Below are positions 58,565 through 64,000 of a stretch of 64,000 bases of DNA, one piece after another. The notes under the pieces are model-generated. The model saw nothing but the letters and a program-made list of their open reading frames with translations, had not been told where the DNA came from and made no database searches. Each line of letters begins with the position of its first letter. Within the stretch, counting starts at the first letter, position 1. The position numbers and the translations under genes were made by a program. The DNA comes from Acanthaster planci (Eukaryota; Echinodermata; Asteroidea; Valvatida; Acanthasteridae), in the NCBI RefSeq assembly GCF_001949145.1, contig NW_019091612.1, positions 6,835 to 70,834 on the forward strand, written 5' to 3'.

Positions 58565-59164
58565 ATGGGAACCGGGTCCTCTCAGTCCAACAGAGCCTAT
58601 CTACCCTTTCTGGATTCCCTCCATGTGGTTCTACTTGGGCTTGATTTCTCGGGGAAAACAACTATCCTCTACAGGTTGAAGTTAGACGAATTCATCAATG
58701 CAGTCCCAACTATTGGCTTCAATACAGAAAAATTGAAGGCAAGGACAGGACAGTCCAAGGGGGTGCGATTCAAATTTTGGGATGCAGGAGGAAGTGAGAA
58801 GCTCCGCCCACTTTGGAAGTCCTACACCCGGGGCACGGATGCTATCATCTACGTTGTTGACAGCTCTGACTTTGAACGCTTTGAGGAGGCAAAGAGCGAA
58901 TTAATGAAACTCTGGCGATCGCCAAAAAACAGTGGGGTACCAATCCTCGTGATTGCAAACAAGCAAGATTTGCGCGAGGCTGTTAACTTGGAGGAAATCC
59001 AACGGCACCTGGGACTGAGTGAGCTACGACAGCATAATCCCTATCAGCTCATACCTGCTTGTGGCATCACCGGAGAAGGATTGGACAACATCTTTGATAT
59101 ACTCTGTGAGATGATCAATAAACGGAGAAGTCTTGCAAAACACCAGAAGAAACGAGGAAGGTAA
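58565..59164 (+). CDS. ARL4-type Arf-like small GTPase with Ser at the catalytic Gln position
   Basis: Intronless 199-codon frame. Gly2 fits N-myristoylation; the C-terminus is polybasic (Lys-Arg-Arg and Lys-Lys-Arg-Gly-Arg), as in ARL4, for membrane and nuclear targeting. P-loop Gly-Leu-Asp-Phe-Ser-Gly-Lys-Thr (25-32), switch I Pro-Thr (47-48), G3 Trp-Asp-Ala-Gly-Gly-Ser (72-77), then Glu-Lys-Leu-Arg-Pro-Leu-Trp-Lys-Ser-Tyr-Thr-Arg, G4 Asn-Lys-Gln-Asp (132-135), G5 Pro-Ala-Cys-Gly. The Asn-Thr-Glu-Lys and Leu-Trp-Lys-Ser-Tyr-Thr-Arg words place it with ARL4, which acts at the plasma membrane recruiting Arf6 exchange factors. In Arf-family proteins residue 77 is Gln and needed for hydrolysis; here it is Ser. 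Ala before Gly-Gly replaces the usual Val. Single-exon structure is normal for ARL4. ARL11/14-like is the alternative. Confidence 0.93.
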   Translation: MGTGSSQSNRAYLPFLDSLHVVLLGLDFSGKTTILYRLKLDEFINAVPTIGFNTEKLKARTGQSKGVRFKFWDAGGSEKLRPLWKSYTRGTDAIIYVVDSSDFERFEEAKSELMKLWRSPKNSGVPILVIANKQDLREAVNLEEIQRHLGLSELRQHNPYQLIPACGITGEGLDNIFDILCEMINKRRSLAKHQKKRGR

Positions 59165-62100
59165 CACCGGCTTCAGGAGTAATTAGTGACGTGTTTGCTT
59201 CAGAAGTTAAGCAGCTGGTAGCCAAAAATACCTGTAATCCATGATTACAATTGTGTGTGTGATTCAGTGACTCCTTAAAGATGCAGATTTTTAACAGGGC
59301 ACCCCTCACATAGCATGAAACCTTTTGCGTCATAAGGAATTTAAATTGATTAGCCATTCACCATTGCATTTCTAGTAGCTGCACCTGGTCCTTGACATGA
59401 CAAACCAAGAATTTCTAAAACTTGAGTACGTGGGTGAGTGCAAGGTATATTCCTGTTTAGCAGTGTTTCAAGTCACCGTTACTACCCCCCCCCACACACA
59501 CACCTTTGTTCTTCATAAATAGAACAGATGACAAGCCAAAATCAGCAAATATCTCTGTTGTGGATGGTTCACCATAATGGCACTTTCCTGTCAAATTAGG
59601 CTCTGTCAAACTGCAGTTTTAGTCACAAATCGCACCACTCTTTATATAGCCCTAGTATTCCTTGAAATATTTATAAATGGCAATATTTACATCTCGTTGC
59701 TGGTAGCTTTTTTGACCTTCGTTCTTTAATGTTGGCAGAACATCAGTAAGTACTGATAGAAGTCGGTGGTTCTATCAGATCCTTATCACAGACATCTATT
59801 ATAATATTCTTCACACCATTGGGGCTGTCACACAAGGCCTACATGTACCTTGACTGAGTTCTTTGAGTACATGTACTTTACTGGTTTTATAGTCTGTCTT
59901 TTGCAGCAGTATACAAGAAAAATGAAACATTTTTGAACGTTTCTAAAATGCCATTTTTAATTGTACGTTCAGTTTCAAGCTGAATCTGTCAATATAACTT
60001 GCACCACGGAAGGTTTTATTTATTTTTTTTAGTTCCCCAATTTCCACAAAGCAATTACATGCTTTCTTAAGAATTAAAGTACAGTATTTGAAAGATGTTC
60101 GTCACAAATTGGAAATACGCATAAGTTCGTCTAGCTTAGAAAATGTGAGCAATGTTGCTTTCTTACTAGACTCTCATTAACTCTAACTGTTGACATTTTG
60201 CTACTTTAACTTCCTGAATCATCAAAAATACACCACAAGTGCAGGAAACCAGCGGTTAAGTAGTGAAAAGGTATCAAGATAAGTTATACCTTAAAATCTT
60301 CCAAAATCCTCCTAGTGGCTTTTGAAGGATCTTGGAGGATTAGTGAAAGCTAGATTTGATCATGCCCGACTATTTGTAAAAGTTCAGCAATGAAAAAAAG
60401 TGCCTTGTAACAGAAGTATCTGTGTTGCCCTCGGACGATTCGCACAAAAGCACTCACTTTTTTGGTTTTCTTGTCAAACTATAGCTTGTTTTCTCCATTT
60501 CCGGGTAACCGAACTTGGGGGGGTATTGTCACTGATATTTTGAAGTGTGCAGTACCCTGGCACCTTTTTTGTGTAAGCATTGTAAGTTTTGTTATCCCTC
60601 TGAACTGCTCAACAAGGCCCAGCCAGGCCGATTATGTTCTTTGTAAGTGCCTTTTTTGAGATGATTTGTATATGAATGCAAGCAGGCCAGATGGGTAATT
60701 GTAGGCCCATGAAGCTGCCGTACAAATACCTTCTGGACCCATTCTCAGCTTAATGTATCTTCCAAGGGTTTCAAAACATAAAAGAGGGGAGTTTAAAGCT
60801 CATAAATAGTCTGGTTTTTTAGCTGGTTGGAAAACTGCGTGTACTGATATTGTGCGTGCTATGTAGTGCATATGTACTCAAAACCTTTTTAAAAACTGCT
60901 CAGAACCCAGCTGAAGTACATTTCTGTGTTCTTCAGATTTTGCAGAGTGAGTGAATAAATACTTATCACAACAGTCCGATCATCTTTTTTCAACCTGAGA
61001 TTTTTAAATCTGTAATTTTTTATGTCAGTAAATGTAAAAGGATCTAATATTGAGATGTGAATCGGGATGTGTTCTTATTCCTTCCTGTTGTACCACAGTT
61101 TATAATCATGAAGGCTTACCTTAATTCTGTCAGATGCTAGGTATGTTTTTATCATCATTATTTGCCAATTTGATTGATTTGGTAATAGACATATTTTGTA
61201 GTCGCCATGAACGCTTGGGAAGCATAATGGTAGCAAATTCTAACTCAATATAAAACACAATTGGCATTGTTTATTTATCGTCAGTGTCACGTACCCGTTG
61301 AGTGTTATGAAAACAGACTACATAAAGCATGTCCTATAAAAAATTCCCGTGACATTTTCCTGAAATGTTAAAACTATCACAGGCGCATGCTAATTTTCTT
61401 TTCCTGGTTATTTATGCCGACTTGAGGTCTGTTTGTCTAGCCGGATACCATCGGCCACTGCTACCTTAAACCTTACTATTGCCTCGGGCGAAAACGCAGC
61501 TGTCAAACTACATGATGCCTGCCATATTTGGTCAAACAAGAAAACCGCATCTTTGTTTAGCTTGGTTTGCGAGGGTAAGAACTGTGAATGTGAAATGCCA
61601 GAATTGTGTTTACTACCTAAGAAAATAAGCTGTGTGGTTTAGTGCACACAGTTTGTGGTTTGCAAAACCGCATGCAGCACTTGTCACGATCTACAAGGTA
61701 TAAATTATTATGTGTGATTGGTGACCACGGGTAGATCTTGTTTTCCTCCTATAGGTTTGACGAGACAGTGCATTGTCTACTTGGAACAGCAATTGTTAGA
61801 CCATCAATTTTATTTGGGATATTTAAAAATTAAATACCACAACAGCATATATCGCTTGGATAAGAAGTGTACATATAAGTTTTTCTTTATGTTTAATTCA
61901 GATTCATTTTGACTAGTTCAATTATTTTATATATACACATGTACCAGTTGCCTAGTTTCACTGGCCGAAGTGTCTTGCTTTGTCCAATGCTAGGATAACT
62001 TTTGTCCAACTTCAGAGCTGCGTGAATTTTGTGCACCGTTCAGAGTCTCTCGAAATTTAATTTTTTCAAGCTTTGGGTGAGAACCAAGCGAAGCATTCAC

Positions 62101-63254
62101 TGTTGACGAAAAGTTGCATACCACTTTCTACATGTAGAAACTGTGGAATCATTGTCAGACCACACATAGTGTGTGATACTTAATTTTTACGTTTCATGAG
62201 GACATGTGTACTGATATGACGTACATGTATATCTGACTTGTAGAAATTGTGTGAGTGTTCATCGTTTGCTGATTTTGAGTATAAATTTGGTACAAAAAAA
62301 CCCTATGAATTTGACATTGTTTAAACTGGTGCTGATTTTGAAGTGTACAATTGTGTCTTTTTCCTTAAAATTTTGCTGTTGTTACGCAGAGAAATTAATT
62401 CAAGTTGATGTAAAATGCCATGTGAATGTACGGAGTTCTAATCGGCAATAAAATTCTTACCGCAGGACTGATACAGAATATTTGTGTATTTTATGGATCG
62501 TTTAATATTCTGTGAAATGAAGGTCTCTGCTGGACTTTCTTCCCAGGCTACCGCTCTCCATGAGTGACCGTGTTCCAAGGTTAAAACTTCAACCCTTTGT
62601 TGAGATCACAATGCGATTGCCAAGGTGACAGCCAGCCATTGTTCCATGAAGGATTAAAATGGAAAGTGTTCATTGCCGCGTGGAGCCATGAAAAGATGAA
62701 TGAGTAAAGTAAGCTCGTTGTGCAGGGTACTTCACGATAACGGTGAGAGGCGTTTCTTCATGGATGGATAGAATCCCACCCATGTGAACCACCTGTAAAA
62801 ATCTAGCCGATTTAACTGACCTCGATGTGTATGAGGCAACTGATAAATTTCAGCATGAAGTTGGATTGCAGTTTGGTTAAACTACCCACACGAGCTACCA
62901 TAGGTACACGTACCCATTGCTTTTAGCGATGACAGAGTAAAGAATTCCCTCAAGGACACAAGCTCGTAAGCCGTTGAGGGCATTCTATTTCCACGGTTCA
63001 TCAAGGACATAATGTAAAATTCAAATGCTAAAGAAGAGGAGTTGCTAAGCAGCAGTCAATATCTACGTGTACACGTGTTACAGTTATTTGACTGAACAAA
63101 AGCCAAAACGCCGTGAGGCAAAATTTTCCTTGTGACTTATATTTTTCACGCAATTGAAGATGATTTCTACACATATTCGCCTTAAGACAGCAATTTTTTT
63201 GCCTTGCATGTCTGCGAAGTTGACACTTGGGGTTCCGTTAAAAGGCCCTCTTAC
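59165..63254. other. Probable long 3' region of the ARL4-like gene and intergenic DNA
   Basis: AATAAA occurs at 60954 and 62447, either of which could end the ARL4-like mRNA. An imperfect inverted repeat, AATCTTCCAAAATCC against GGATCTTGGAGGATT, lies at 60295-60341. No gene recognised. Confidence 0.45.
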
Positions 63255-63446
63255 TTTGGCGTCGTTCATCTTGTCGACCTCGTTCCCTGCAGCGTCATAT
63301 TGTCCTCGGCCCATCATTAACAGCTTGAACCTTGGGTTTCGGTCCGATCCGTCCGCGGTCGATGGCATTGGATTTGAGTGGCATTTTGCCCCAGGGGCAG
63401 GACCAGAAGAGATCGCTTGGTCACGATGGGGGAGGGTAAAATGCAC
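63255..63446 (-). CDS. Candidate first exon of an unidentified minus-strand gene
   Basis: A GC-richer open segment starts at ATG 63446 (or internal ATGs near 63369) and ends at a strong donor, AAA then GTAAGA (exon end 63255). It is rich in Gly/Asp/Asn (Met-Gly-Arg-Gly-Gln-Tyr-Asp-Ala-Ala-Gly-Asn-Glu). The rest of the open frame to 63084 would be intron. No downstream exon was found in the 4 kb before the ARL4-like gene, and no family was recognised. Confidence 0.3.
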
Positions 63447-64000
63447 CGTGTGGGCTCACGGTCGTATCGTCAAACTCCTGGACAATTTTTGTCTTTTTTC
63501 CCTTTTGTCGGAGTTGCCATACCTGCTAACTCAAAAACATGCACTTGTATTTTTGAAGACTCCGCCTTTAATTTGCTCCCCGTGCAGTTGCGAGTACTCA
63601 CATGCAAAGTTGCTTTCAAATTTGATAAAAGCTTTCTCTGCGGGTAAACAATAAATGTCTCCTCGGCTGCCTGAATTTTTCTGATTTACTCGACCTCACT
63701 CAGTTATGAGCAATTATCGTTTATTTCAGAAGTCACTGGAATCTGAAAATGGCAAATGCAAACGCAATTAAGTAGAGTACGCTTTCTGGCATCAACTTAC
63801 GGAGAATTGTGCCTTGTGTTTGAGATCTGTTGTGTTGTGTAGTTGAAGAAGTGCTGTTCTAAATGCATTGAGACACTTGAAATGTGCCAGCTTTTAAAGT
63901 CTGATTGCAGATAGTCACAGGATGAAAAATTGTGTAATGTCCCCTCCTCCTAATAAAGGTTACCTGAGAGCTCTTCGGTAAGTAGTGCAACTCCTCGTGA
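63447..64000. other. Right-hand edge, no feature seen
   Basis: No gene, RNA or element was recognised. The plus frames 63154-63654 and 63378-63647 are shadows of the candidate exon. Confidence 0.4.

Overview
The window looks like nuclear DNA from a marine deuterostome invertebrate, most probably an echinoderm and perhaps a sea star. It is AT-rich and intron-containing, with sparse genes among many small fold-back transposons, CR1/L2-like and Penelope-like retroelement debris, minisatellites and recurrent AGGCCTA and TACATGTA words. The histone H3 has Glu at the residue that is Asp in most animals, which I recall as a sea-urchin/sea-star feature. The species is an inference.

Layout. 1-3.0 kb: the right part of a virus-like or Polinton-like integrated element. 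Six compact minus-strand reading frames include a TFIIB-like protein split by an in-frame TAA and an extreme (Cys-x-x)n triplet-repeat protein. Two of the genes share a nearly identical promoter-like block right next to the start codon. 3.0-5.5 kb: broken reading frames that I cannot name. 5.5-24 kb: mostly non-coding, with a 16-copy 18-bp minisatellite, a dispersed repeat seen three times, several fold-back elements (two with target-site duplications) and a candidate two-exon small gene at about 21 kb. 24.5-25 kb: an intronless histone H3 with H3.3 residues but a replication-type 3' stem-loop. 28.1-31.3 kb: a decayed minus-strand non-LTR retrotransposon. 32-36 kb: two broken C-type-lectin domains on either side of a Penelope-like fragment, plus two palindromic elements and a 39-bp tandem array. 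40-41 kb: a longer tandem repeat with an assembly gap.

42-59 kb is the conserved gene-dense part. An unnamed four-exon minus-strand gene (42.0-44.3 kb, apparently with a GC-AG intron) lies head to head with GRWD1 (44.7-49.1 kb, plus, seven exons), a WD-repeat histone-binding and ribosome-biogenesis protein. CIAO3/NARFL (50.8-57.0 kb, minus, eight exons) is a cytosolic Fe-S assembly factor and converges with GRWD1 at their 3' ends. A single-exon ARL4-type small GTPase (58.6-59.2 kb, plus) lies upstream of CIAO3, divergently. 59.2-64 kb is mainly the GTPase 3' region and intergenic DNA, with one weak exon candidate near 63.3 kb.

The genes show no operon-like relation. The only shared arrangements are the two head-to-head pairs (unnamed gene/GRWD1 and CIAO3/ARL4-like). 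The least conventional part is the virus-like block at the left edge.
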